Translations under genes and position numbers: made by a program | Notes under the pieces: model-generated | What the model saw: only the letters and a program-made list of their open reading frames with translations | What the model was told of the DNA's origin: nothing | Database searches by the model: none | Assembly: GCF_001984065.1 (NCBI RefSeq) | Contig: NZ_LYVP01000009.1 | Location: forward strand, 38,930 to 102,929 | Length of the DNA: 64,000 nt | Source of the DNA: Pseudomonas sp. KK4 | Lineage (GTDB): Bacteria > Pseudomonadota > Gammaproteobacteria > Pseudomonadales > Pseudomonadaceae | Reading direction: 5' to 3' | In this document: positions 33,000 to 41,243 of the stretch, piece after piece | Layout: every line of letters begins with the position of its first letter | Position numbering within the stretch: position 1 is the stretch's first letter

Positions 33000-34682
33000 T
33001 TATTCATCACCTGCCGCCTCCAGCAAAATCCGCCCGCTGGAGCAGGTGGCGGTTTCGTTGCGGTAGGCGAAATACAGTTTGCTGCGCACCGCATCGAAGC
33101 GCAGGTGCAACTGGACTTCATCCCCTGGGCGTATCAGTTGCTGGAACTTCAATACTTCCATGCCCGCAAACCTGGCTGGCAAGTTCATCAATTGCTGACC
33201 CAGGTTCATTGCCCATTCAACTTGCACCACGCCCGGCAACACTGGGGCTTTCGGAAAATGCCCGCTGAAGTAGGCAAGATCCGGCGGTACCGCCAGTTGC
33301 AGGCTCCACTCGCCCTCGGTGTCGGCCTGTTCCAGGACTTGCGGTGCCTTGGGGCGCGGCGCCAGCAGCAGGGCTTCGACATCGGCCTGGGGCAGCTTGC
33401 CTTGAGGGTTCAGGGGCAATTGCCGCAGCAGGCGCCAGCGTCGAGGCAAGGCCAGGGCTTCGCAATGCTGGCTCAGGTGTTGGCGCAGGGTTTCGGTGAG
33501 GCTGCGTCGGCCTTGATTGCGCAAAACATGCAGTCCGGCATCGGTCAGCACCAGCAGTGCACCCAGCGAGGCACGGTTTTCCTGGACGACGCCCAGCCGT
33601 GCCTCGGCAACCCAGGGGTGGGCCATCAGCGCCTGCTCCAGCATCGGCAGCGAAATGCGTTTCTCTTCGAGCTTGACGATCCGGTCCAGCCGCCCCAACA
33701 GCTCGAAACGGCCGTCCGCCGCGATGCGTGCGGCATCGGCGGTGTGCTCGACATGGCCGGCAGGCAAATAGGGTGAGGTGATCAGTAGTGCGCCATCAGG
33801 GTCTTGATTGAGCACCACGTCGGCAAAGGGTTGCCACAGGTCAGGTCCCTGGCGCCAGGCAATGCCACCGGTTTCCGAGCTGCCGAAAATCTCCGTCGGC
33901 CACTGTCCCAGGCGTTCGTGAAGGCTCTGCGCCGCCTCGGCCGGCAATGCCCCCCCGGAAGAAAACACCCTTCGCACTGCGCTCAGGGCCGGCCAGTCAA
34001 GGTTGTCACCCATGCGCTTGAGCAGCGCCGGGCTGGCGACCCAGGCGAAGGCCGGGTGCTCGCGGCTGGCCCGTTGCAGGTCTTCGGGAAACGCCAGTTG
34101 CTTGCGCAGGAACGGACGCCCGGCGCACAGCGGCCACAGCACGCGGAACAGCAGGCCATAAATGTGTTGGGTGGCAACGCTGCCGATGATGCACGCCGGG
34201 CCCAGGTCTGCCCCCCACAGCCGTTCCAGGGCTTGGACTTCAGTGACCAACTGGCGCAGGCTTTTTTCGATGCGCTTGGGCTCGCCGCTGGAGCCGGAGG
34301 TGCACAGGCTCAGGGTGCAGCGATCCAGATCCAGCGCTGCAGCGTCGAGCGGCGGGTGCTGAAAATCGTTCAGGCGGGCGTCGGCGGGGTGATCGGTCAG
34401 CCACAGGTCGACGTCGCTCGACCAGCGTTGGCGGGTCTGAGGTTGCAGGTCTGCCGGCAACAGCACGCTGACCCCGGCGCGCCACGCACCCAACAGGGCA
34501 ATGGCGAGGTCAGCGGCATCCTCGAGGTGCACCGCAATGCGCCGCACGCCCCGGGCTTGCAAGTCGGCAGCGAGCCCCAAAGATTGTTCGCACAGCTGCG
34601 TGTGATTCAGCGCCGGTTCCGTCGTGATGACACGTTGCGGCGCGGGCTTGAGCAACAGGTGCTCAAGTTTTATCCAATTCAT
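33000..34682 (-). CDS. apeH: Acyl-ACP ligase fused to dehydratase (ApeH-ApeI)
   Basis: A 560-aa two-domain protein. Residues 1-445 form an adenylate-forming ligase: P-loop [10 protein letters not shown] (127-136), [10 protein letters not shown] (264-273) and a hinge region [16 protein letters not shown]. Residues about 455-560 form a hotdog dehydratase, with [13 protein letters not shown] placing catalytic His475 in the FabZ/FabA-like HFPxxPxxPG motif. In the APE systems I know, ligase (ApeH) and dehydratase (ApeI) are separate neighbours; here they are one chain. It should load the aryl starter onto an ACP and dehydrate hydroxyacyl intermediates with ApeP. The start overlaps the upstream stop by ATGA. 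Confidence 0.87.
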   Translation of the reverse strand: MNWIKLEHLLLKPAPQRVITTEPALNHTQLCEQSLGLAADLQARGVRRIAVHLEDAADLAIALLGAWRAGVSVLLPADLQPQTRQRWSSDVDLWLTDHPADARLNDFQHPPLDAAALDLDRCTLSLCTSGSSGEPKRIEKSLRQLVTEVQALERLWGADLGPACIIGSVATQHIYGLLFRVLWPLCAGRPFLRKQLAFPEDLQRASREHPAFAWVASPALLKRMGDNLDWPALSAVRRVFSSGGALPAEAAQSLHERLGQWPTEIFGSSETGGIAWRQGPDLWQPFADVVLNQDPDGALLITSPYLPAGHVEHTADAARIAADGRFELLGRLDRIVKLEEKRISLPMLEQALMAHPWVAEARLGVVQENRASLGALLVLTDAGLHVLRNQGRRSLTETLRQHLSQHCEALALPRRWRLLRQLPLNPQGKLPQADVEALLLAPRPKAPQVLEQADTEGEWSLQLAVPPDLAYFSGHFPKAPVLPGVVQVEWAMNLGQQLMNLPARFAGMEVLKFQQLIRPGDEVQLHLRFDAVRSKLYFAYRNETATCSSGRILLEAAGDE

Positions 34683-35224
34683 GGGCGGCCTCTTACCCGT
34701 TGTCGTATGAGCCATTCAATGGCAAACATCAGGCCTATCAATCCGTAGGAAATCAGGCCGGTGTACAACATCCACCAGCTCAGCGGCGCCCACAGCGTGA
34801 GGGCTGCGGCGCACAAACCGTTGCAGAAAAAAAACACACTCCAGGCGATGGTCACCTGTCGGGTATAGCGAATGCCCTCGGCGGGCAGATGGCCTTCACG
34901 CAGTCGGGCCAGCCGCTCCACCATCGGCGGGCCGTACACCAGGCTCAGCCCGAACAGCGCCAGCATGAAGGCGCTGATCAGCACCGGGTACCAGCGCAGC
35001 AGTTGCGGGCTGTCGAACAGCGCCAACAGCAGGCAAAAAATAATGGCCACTATGGCCATCCACAGGCTGCCGGGCCGGCGTCTGCCGGTCAGTGCCCGGG
35101 CCAGCCACAGGCCGCCCAGCAACAGACCGAACTGCCACGGCGCGAAATGCTCCATGCCGAAATACACCGCGAAGGGGTACAGCAAGCCTGCCAGCAGCAG
35201 GCCAAGGCCGATCAATCGGCTCAT
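34679..35224 (-). CDS. Membrane protein of the APE cluster (COG4648, ApeG-like)
   Basis: A 181-aa integral membrane protein with about five predicted helices. It has LLAGLLYPFAVYFGME at the start, the cytoplasmic stretch YGPPMVERLARLREGHLP, and YTRQVTIAWSVFFFCNG. This family of unknown biochemical function is always found in aryl polyene clusters between the ACPs and the ligase. Both ends overlap neighbouring genes by four bases. Its function cannot be assigned from sequence. Confidence 0.82.
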   Translation of the reverse strand: MSRLIGLGLLLAGLLYPFAVYFGMEHFAPWQFGLLLGGLWLARALTGRRRPGSLWMAIVAIIFCLLLALFDSPQLLRWYPVLISAFMLALFGLSLVYGPPMVERLARLREGHLPAEGIRYTRQVTIAWSVFFFCNGLCAAALTLWAPLSWWMLYTGLISYGLIGLMFAIEWLIRQRVRGRP

Positions 35225-35475
35225 GCGGCCGGTTGAACCAGACGGTAGACCGCCTCGACCACATCGCTGACGGTACGCACCGATTTGAATTCCTCGGCGG
35301 CGATCTTTTTACCGGTCTGACGCTTGATGTGATCGATCAGGTCGACCGCATCGATGCTGTCGATTTCCAGGTCTTGATAAAGATTGGATTCGAGGCTCAC
35401 GCGCTCGGGGTCCAGTTCGAACAGCTCGACCAAGGCATCGCGCAGGGTGTTGAAAATTTCGTCACGAGTTTGCAT
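35221..35475 (-). CDS. apeF: Acyl carrier protein, ApeF-like
   Basis: An 84-aa acyl carrier protein. Ser40 in LEIDSIDAVDL carries the 4'-phosphopantetheine arm. It is the second of two tandem ACP genes, as in other APE clusters, where one carries the aryl starter or growing polyene. It starts nine bases after the apeE stop and overlaps the next gene by ATGA. Which of the pair carries the elongating chain is not visible here. Confidence 0.88.
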   Translation of the reverse strand: MQTRDEIFNTLRDALVELFELDPERVSLESNLYQDLEIDSIDAVDLIDHIKRQTGKKIAAEEFKSVRTVSDVVEAVYRLVQPAA

Positions 35476-35484
35476 GGTCCGGTC

Positions 35485-35760
35485 TCAAGCTGCCTGTTTT
35501 GCAGTGACGAACGCCGCAAGGCTCGCCACGTTGCTGAAGTGATTACGAGTGTCCTTGGCGTCGGCGTCGATCTTGATGCCGTACTTTTTTTGGATGGCCA
35601 GGCCCAGTTCCAGGGCGTCTACCGAGTCAAGGCCCAGCCCTTCGCCAAACAGGGTCTGTTGGTCGCCGATGTCTTCGGCGCTGATGTCTTCGAGGCCCAG
35701 GGCTTCGATGATCAATTCTTTGATGTCCCGGTTCAGGCTATCGGTGTTCAGATCGCTCAT
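35485..35760 (-). CDS. apeE: Acyl carrier protein, ApeE-like
   Basis: A 91-aa acyl carrier protein with phosphopantetheine Ser46 in GLGLDSVDALEL. The open frame begins at 35790, but the ATG at 35760 (MSDLNTDSLN) has AAGGAG ten bases upstream and gives a normal ACP N-terminus. The gene lies within the last codons of the upstream acyltransferase (23-base overlap), a sign of tight coupling. Confidence 0.88.
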   Translation of the reverse strand: MSDLNTDSLNRDIKELIIEALGLEDISAEDIGDQQTLFGEGLGLDSVDALELGLAIQKKYGIKIDADAKDTRNHFSNVASLAAFVTAKQAA

Positions 35761-36550
35761 CTTCGGCGAGCTCCTTAATGTAGTAGGCATGCAAATGATC
35801 GTTGAGCTTGCGCGAGGCCTGGGGCGCGGGGCCCAGCGCGGCGAAGGCCTGTGGGTCTATATCGGCGCCGACCCGGAAACTGAAGTGCACGCGGCGTTTG
35901 GGAATGCGGTACCAGGGTTCGGCCTTGGTCAGTGTCGTGGGGCTGACCTTGATGACGACCGGGGTGAGGATTTTCGCACCGCGCACGGCAATTGCCGCGC
36001 CCCCCCGATGAAAGGCCGGGGGCTGGCCCGGTTGGGTGCGGGTGCCTTCGGGAAAGATAATCAGGGTCTGGCCGCTTTTCAGGGCATCGGCGGCGGCATC
36101 GAGCATGTCCATGCTGCCATCGTTGCTGATGTATTGGGTACGGCGCAGCGGGCCGCGGGTGAAGGGGTTGTCCCAGAGACTTTGCTTGACCACGCAGTTG
36201 GCGTGGCGCACGAGGCCGATCAGGAACACCACGTCGATCAGTGACGGGTGATTGGCGACGATCATCTGCCCGGGGCGGCCGAGTTTTTCCGCGCCCTGTA
36301 TGTCGTAGGTCAGCACGCCGGCACGGGCCATGAAGCGGACAAAAAACCAGAAGCAACGACTGACGGTCTGCCGCGCACGCAACCGTCGGGTTATGGCATC
36401 GCCCGGCAGGCAGCCCAGCAACGGGAAAACCACCAGGCGCAGGCACATCCCGCCGAGCCCGAACAAGGCAAAGCTTGCGGCGGTGGCCAGCAGTCGCCAG
36501 TGGTAGGCGTCGCGGTTTTTTTCGGTCACAGGTTGCGTTGCCAGGTCCAT
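35738..36550 (-). CDS. PlsC-like lysophospholipid acyltransferase of the APE cluster
   Basis: A 270-aa 1-acylglycerol-3-phosphate acyltransferase family protein. The catalytic NHxxxxD motif is NHPSLID, and the substrate-binding FPEGTRT motif follows about 75 residues later. Two hydrophobic segments near the N-terminus (about 22-50 and 68-85) suggest membrane attachment. It may transfer the aryl polyene or a fatty acyl chain to the glycerolipid moiety. The first 25 bases overlap the end of the chain-length-factor gene. Confidence 0.85.
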   Translation of the reverse strand: MDLATQPVTEKNRDAYHWRLLATAASFALFGLGGMCLRLVVFPLLGCLPGDAITRRLRARQTVSRCFWFFVRFMARAGVLTYDIQGAEKLGRPGQMIVANHPSLIDVVFLIGLVRHANCVVKQSLWDNPFTRGPLRRTQYISNDGSMDMLDAAADALKSGQTLIIFPEGTRTQPGQPPAFHRGGAAIAVRGAKILTPVVIKVSPTTLTKAEPWYRIPKRRVHFSFRVGADIDPQAFAALGPAPQASRKLNDHLHAYYIKELAEDERSEHR

Positions 36551-37251
36551 ACACGATTTTTCCAGGCATGTTGGCAGTGGGTTTGCTGGCCCAGCAGTGC
36601 GCGCAACAGGTTCAGCGCGTGCGGCCAGCGGGGTTTGGACAACGCATCCGTGGGGCTGTTCATGGACAGCCGCCAGTCGGTACCGGGTGTGATCAGCAGA
36701 CCGACCGCATAGGCAAACGGCACATCATCGATCCATGTCGAATAAGCCTGGGGCGGCTGCTCTTCAGTGATCACCAGCAATACCGCTGGCGCACCTTCAG
36801 CCAGCAGGGCTGCGGCCTCCAGCATGCCCTGTTCCAGGCCATCGCCGGCGGCGGCAAGGGCGGTCATTTCGCTGGTTTCGCCGCGCATGATCGACCACAG
36901 ACCGATGATCGCGTTATGCACCGACAGGCTGAACTGGGTCGGCGACAGTGGCTGGTCAGCAGCCAGGTCGCTGAGGATATCGACGGTGCGCGGTGTTTCG
37001 CCGTGGCGGGAGACGAAGACCAGCGGCAGATCCTGATGACCTTCGGCCAATGGCCAGCCGACACTGAAGGCCATCCGCGCCAGTCGGCTGAGACGCCGGC
37101 GTTGCATGGCGGGCAAGAATGACACGTCGGGAACGGCATCGCTGACAGGCAACTCGACCGGATGCCGGCTCCAGGCCTGCCAATCGTCCACGCTTTCGAG
37201 CCCCGGGGCCCATGCGCGCCACTGGGCGATGTTGAAATTGATCACAGACAT
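36526..37251 (-). CDS. apeC: Ketosynthase-like chain-length factor, ApeC-like
   Basis: First gene of the operon: a 241-aa half-size beta-ketoacyl-synthase N-terminal domain. WRAWAPGLESVDDWQAW, FLPAMQRRRLSRLARMA and FSLSVHNAIIGLWSI are hallmarks of the family named beta-ketoacyl synthase chain length factor. The position of the active-site cysteine is occupied by TALAAAGDG, so it cannot condense by itself. In characterised APE systems it forms a heterodimer with ApeO. GGGG/GGGA in the leader can serve as Shine-Dalgarno. Confidence 0.87.
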   Translation of the reverse strand: MSVINFNIAQWRAWAPGLESVDDWQAWSRHPVELPVSDAVPDVSFLPAMQRRRLSRLARMAFSVGWPLAEGHQDLPLVFVSRHGETPRTVDILSDLAADQPLSPTQFSLSVHNAIIGLWSIMRGETSEMTALAAAGDGLEQGMLEAAALLAEGAPAVLLVITEEQPPQAYSTWIDDVPFAYAVGLLITPGTDWRLSMNSPTDALSKPRWPHALNLLRALLGQQTHCQHAWKNRVWTWQRNL

Positions 37252-37300
37252 TCATCCCGCCCCTGCGGGCTTGCTTGACGCGCGAAGTGGCAGATAGCTG

Positions 37301-37367
37301 CACTCACGTTACGTGGCGCTTGGCGCCGAGTGGTGCGCATTATCCCGGTGCCGGGAACCTGTAGCAA
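37301..37367 (-). promoter_or_regulatory. Candidate APE operon promoter and leader hairpin
   Basis: On the minus strand, TTGCTA (37367-37362) and GATAAT (37344-37339) are separated by exactly 17 bases, a good sigma-70 match. The spacer holds the palindrome CCCGG-CA-CCGGG (37355-37344), a possible operator. The transcript leader would then contain a hairpin at 37332-37301 built from CACTC/GAGTG outside and GGCGC/GCGCC inside. The remaining 37368-37598 region must also carry the promoter of the divergent parA-like gene; I see no clear boxes for it. Confidence 0.5.
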
Positions 37368-37598
37368 ATGCTGGTTACATTTTGCACAGTCAGTGCATCG
37401 GTCGATTCGCAAAATCTGAGCGTTTGGCAATTATTCACATCTGGCCGTCTGTCGGCTCCTGCTGACGCTCACGGTCGAGCTTGCCGTGTTTTGCGCAGCA
37501 GATTGCCGATCACCGTGTAGTCCCTGGGCCAGCGAGCTAGCTAAGCGATACCGTGGACTACTACACTCGGTCATTCTTTGATACACGGAGGTTTTGAC

Positions 37599-38369
37599 AT
37601 GCGGCGCGTGGTGTTCAATCAGAAAGGTGGTGTGGGCAAATCCAGCATTGCCTGCAATCTGGCGGCGGTCAGCGCCAGCGAGGGCTATCGCACCCTGTTG
37701 GTGGATCTCGATGCCCAGGCCAACTCCACTCAATACCTGACGGGACTCACCGGTAACGATATTCCGATGGGGATTGCCGATTTCTTCAAGCAGACCCTGT
37801 CGTCCGGGCCGTTCTCCAAAAAGAACCAGGTCGATATCTACGAAACCCCGTTCGACAATCTCCACGTCATCACGGCCACCGCGGAACTGGCGGACTTGCA
37901 GCCCAAGCTCGAGGCCAAGCACAAGATCAACAAGCTGCGTAAGTTGCTCGAAGAGCTCGACGAAGATTACGACCGGATTTACCTGGATACCCCGCCGGCA
38001 TTGAACTTCTATGCAGTTTCGGCGCTGATTGCCGCTGATCGCGTGTTGATCCCCTTCGACTGCGACAGTTTCTCCCGTCAGGCGCTATACGGTCTGCTGG
38101 CGGAAATCGAAGAGTTGAAGGATGACCATAATGAAGGCCTCGAAGTCGAAGGGATTGTCGTCAATCAATTCCAGGCCCGTGCCAGCCTGCCGCAACAGAT
38201 CCTCGATGAGCTGATCGCCGAGGGGTTGCCGGTATTGCCGGTGTACCTGGGCAGCTCGGTGCGCATGCGCGAATCCCACCAGGCCAACACACCGCTGATC
38301 CACCTCGACCCACGGCACAAGCTGACGCAGCAGTTTGTCGAGCTGCATAACCTGCTCGAAAACGCCTGA
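37599..38369 (+). CDS. Orphan ParA-family ATPase
   Basis: A 256-aa ParA/MinD-type ATPase with the deviant Walker A KGGVGKSS near residue 10, [10 protein letters not shown] and [12 protein letters not shown] (Walker B). GGAGG at 37587-37591 selects the ATG at 37599. No ParB or partner gene adjoins it: the neighbours are the divergent APE operon and trxC on the other strand. Such chromosomal orphan ParA proteins position cargo such as chemoreceptor arrays, flagella or plasmids; the cargo here is not known. Followed by REP pair G. Confidence 0.88.
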   Translation: MRRVVFNQKGGVGKSSIACNLAAVSASEGYRTLLVDLDAQANSTQYLTGLTGNDIPMGIADFFKQTLSSGPFSKKNQVDIYETPFDNLHVITATAELADLQPKLEAKHKINKLRKLLEELDEDYDRIYLDTPPALNFYAVSALIAADRVLIPFDCDSFSRQALYGLLAEIEELKDDHNEGLEVEGIVVNQFQARASLPQQILDELIAEGLPVLPVYLGSSVRMRESHQANTPLIHLDPRHKLTQQFVELHNLLENA

Positions 38370-38396
38370 GTCCTGTCTGTCACATCAAGCAAACCT

Positions 38397-38484
38397 GTGG
38401 GAGCAGGCTTGCTCGCGACAGCGCAATGTCAGTCACTATCAATGTCGACAGGCACACCGCCTTCGCGAGCAAGCCCGCTCCCAC
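38397..38484. repeat. REP palindrome pair G
   Basis: Forward unit at 38397-38417 (one base different from the consensus, GCAGGC for GCGGGC) and reverse unit at 38464-38484. It lies between convergent parA-like and trxC genes. Confidence 0.9.
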
Positions 38485-38503
38485 ATTGGAATGTGTGCAG
38501 CCC

Positions 38504-38938
38504 TTAAATCCCCTGACTACGCAACCAGCTCATCAGCTGCGGCAACGGCAAAGCCCCGCTCTGGCGCGCCACTTCGCGACCGTTCTTGAACAGAATCAGA
38601 CTCGGAATCGAGCGAATCCCCAGCTGCGCCGACAACTGCTGGTTCGCCTCGCTGTCGAGCTTGGCCAACCGACACTTGCCCGCCAACTGCCCGGCCGCCT
38701 GCTCGAACACCGGAGCAAACGACTTGCACGGCCCGCACCAGTCCGCCCACACGTCTACCAGCAACGGCAGATCGCCCTTGATCTGGCTGGCGTAGTCGCC
38801 CTGTTTCAGTTCGAAAGGTGTGTTCAGCAAGACCTCGGCCTTGCAGCGCCCGCATTTGGGGTGATCGTTGAGTCGCTCGCCCGGGATGCGGTTGAGGCCA
38901 TTGCAGTGGGGGCAGGGGATCAGGAGTGGGTCGGTCAT
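38504..38938 (-). CDS. trxC: Thioredoxin 2
   Basis: A 144-aa zinc-containing thioredoxin. The N-terminal zinc ribbon uses CPHC and CGRC; the redox-active site is WCGPC in DVWADWCGPCKSF, with cis-proline in IRSIPSLILF. It reduces disulfides in cytosolic proteins, notably under oxidative stress. It is monocistronic here. Confidence 0.95.
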   Translation of the reverse strand: MTDPLLIPCPHCNGLNRIPGERLNDHPKCGRCKAEVLLNTPFELKQGDYASQIKGDLPLLVDVWADWCGPCKSFAPVFEQAAGQLAGKCRLAKLDSEANQQLSAQLGIRSIPSLILFKNGREVARQSGALPLPQLMSWLRSQGI

Positions 38939-39067
38939 GAGGAAGATCCTGTTAAGAAGCGGATGACTGCTATTTGGAGACGTTTGCTCATCTTTTCAAT
39001 CGCGCCCTGTCTGTCGGTGAAACTAGGCTGTGTCGTACTGAGCGAGACCATTGGTCTGTTCAGGGGT

Positions 39068-39124
39068 TATCGCGATTTGCGATATTTTCGATCTGTGATT
39101 AACTTCCCATAGCAAAATGCGATA
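39068..39124 (+). promoter_or_regulatory. Candidate HigA operator repeats
   Basis: An inverted repeat TATCGC-gattt-GCGATA (39068-39084) lies upstream of the degenerate higB start, and a third GCGATA half-site is at 39119-39124. Position and symmetry fit autoregulation by the HigA antitoxin; this is inference. Confidence 0.45.
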
Positions 39125-39134
39125 AGGATGTTGC

Positions 39135-39327
39135 ATGCGAGTGTTTTCAGAAAAACTCTTCATTTCCCGCAACAGACAAAGTCGGAGAGCTTCATGTTTT
39201 CGATATTGGTGGCAACAAATTGCGGCTAATCGCCTACGTTCGATATCGGCAACAAAAAATTTACATCAAGCATTTGCTGGATCACCGCGAATACGACCGC
39301 GGCAAATGGAAGGAGGGAAGGGTATGA
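39135..39327 (+). pseudogene. higB: Degenerate HigB toxin
   Basis: Remnant of a HigB/RelE-type mRNA interferase. The start MRVFSEK (39135) is in one frame, while the conserved C-terminal part is in the +1 frame: FPATDKVGELHVFDIGG, then LRLIAYVRY and LLDHREYDRGKWK, ending at the TGA 39325-39327. Roughly 30-40 internal residues and the frame are lost, with the break near 39155. The toxin stop overlaps the higA ATG, as in intact operons. The fused open frame 39135-39725 is an artefact of this deletion. Confidence 0.8.
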
Positions 39328-39725
39328 GCATCCTGATAAAAAACGCAGTGGAGCACTGGGAGTTTGTAGCGCCATTGCTTCGCAAACCCAAAAGCGAACA
39401 GGACTATGACACGCTGGTGCAGGCCCTCGACGAGTTACTCGAGATGACCGGGGTTGACGAATCGCACCCTCTGATGAGTTTGGTGGACATCCTCGGTGAC
39501 TGGATTGAAGAGTGGGATCACAAGCACCACCCAATGCCCGAGGCCACCGGTGCTGAAGTGCTTGGTTACATGATGCGCGAGCATGGTTTGACTCAAAGCG
39601 ACCTGCCTGGGGTCGGCCCTCAGTCGGTCGTTTCCGAGATCCTGAGCGGCAAGCGCCAGCTCAACCTGCGCCAGATCCGCTGGTTGGCCGAGCGCTTCAA
39701 TGTGCCGGTGGATGTCTTTATCTGA
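39324..39725 (+). CDS. higA: HigA-like antitoxin
   Basis: A 133-aa antitoxin of the HigA family (COG5499). The N-terminal helical region (IKNAVEHWEFVAPLLRKPKS) is followed by an XRE-type helix-turn-helix: GYMMREHGLTQSDLPGVGPQ and SVVSEILSGKRQLNLRQIRWL. It starts at the ATG 39324 with AGGAGG just upstream, overlapping the degenerate toxin gene. With no working toxin it may persist as a transcription repressor. Confidence 0.88.
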   Translation: MSILIKNAVEHWEFVAPLLRKPKSEQDYDTLVQALDELLEMTGVDESHPLMSLVDILGDWIEEWDHKHHPMPEATGAEVLGYMMREHGLTQSDLPGVGPQSVVSEILSGKRQLNLRQIRWLAERFNVPVDVFI

Positions 39726-39731
39726 CGCGCC

Positions 39732-41243
<1,512 letters not shown>

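Noticed and set aside
18828..37251. Mobile element carrying the pigment cluster
   Set aside because: No transposase, integrase, attachment repeat or tRNA was recognised at either border.
39135..39725. A single 196-residue HTH protein
   Set aside because: The first 63 residues are the out-of-frame reading of HigB sequence; the antitoxin starts at 39324 with its own ribosome site.
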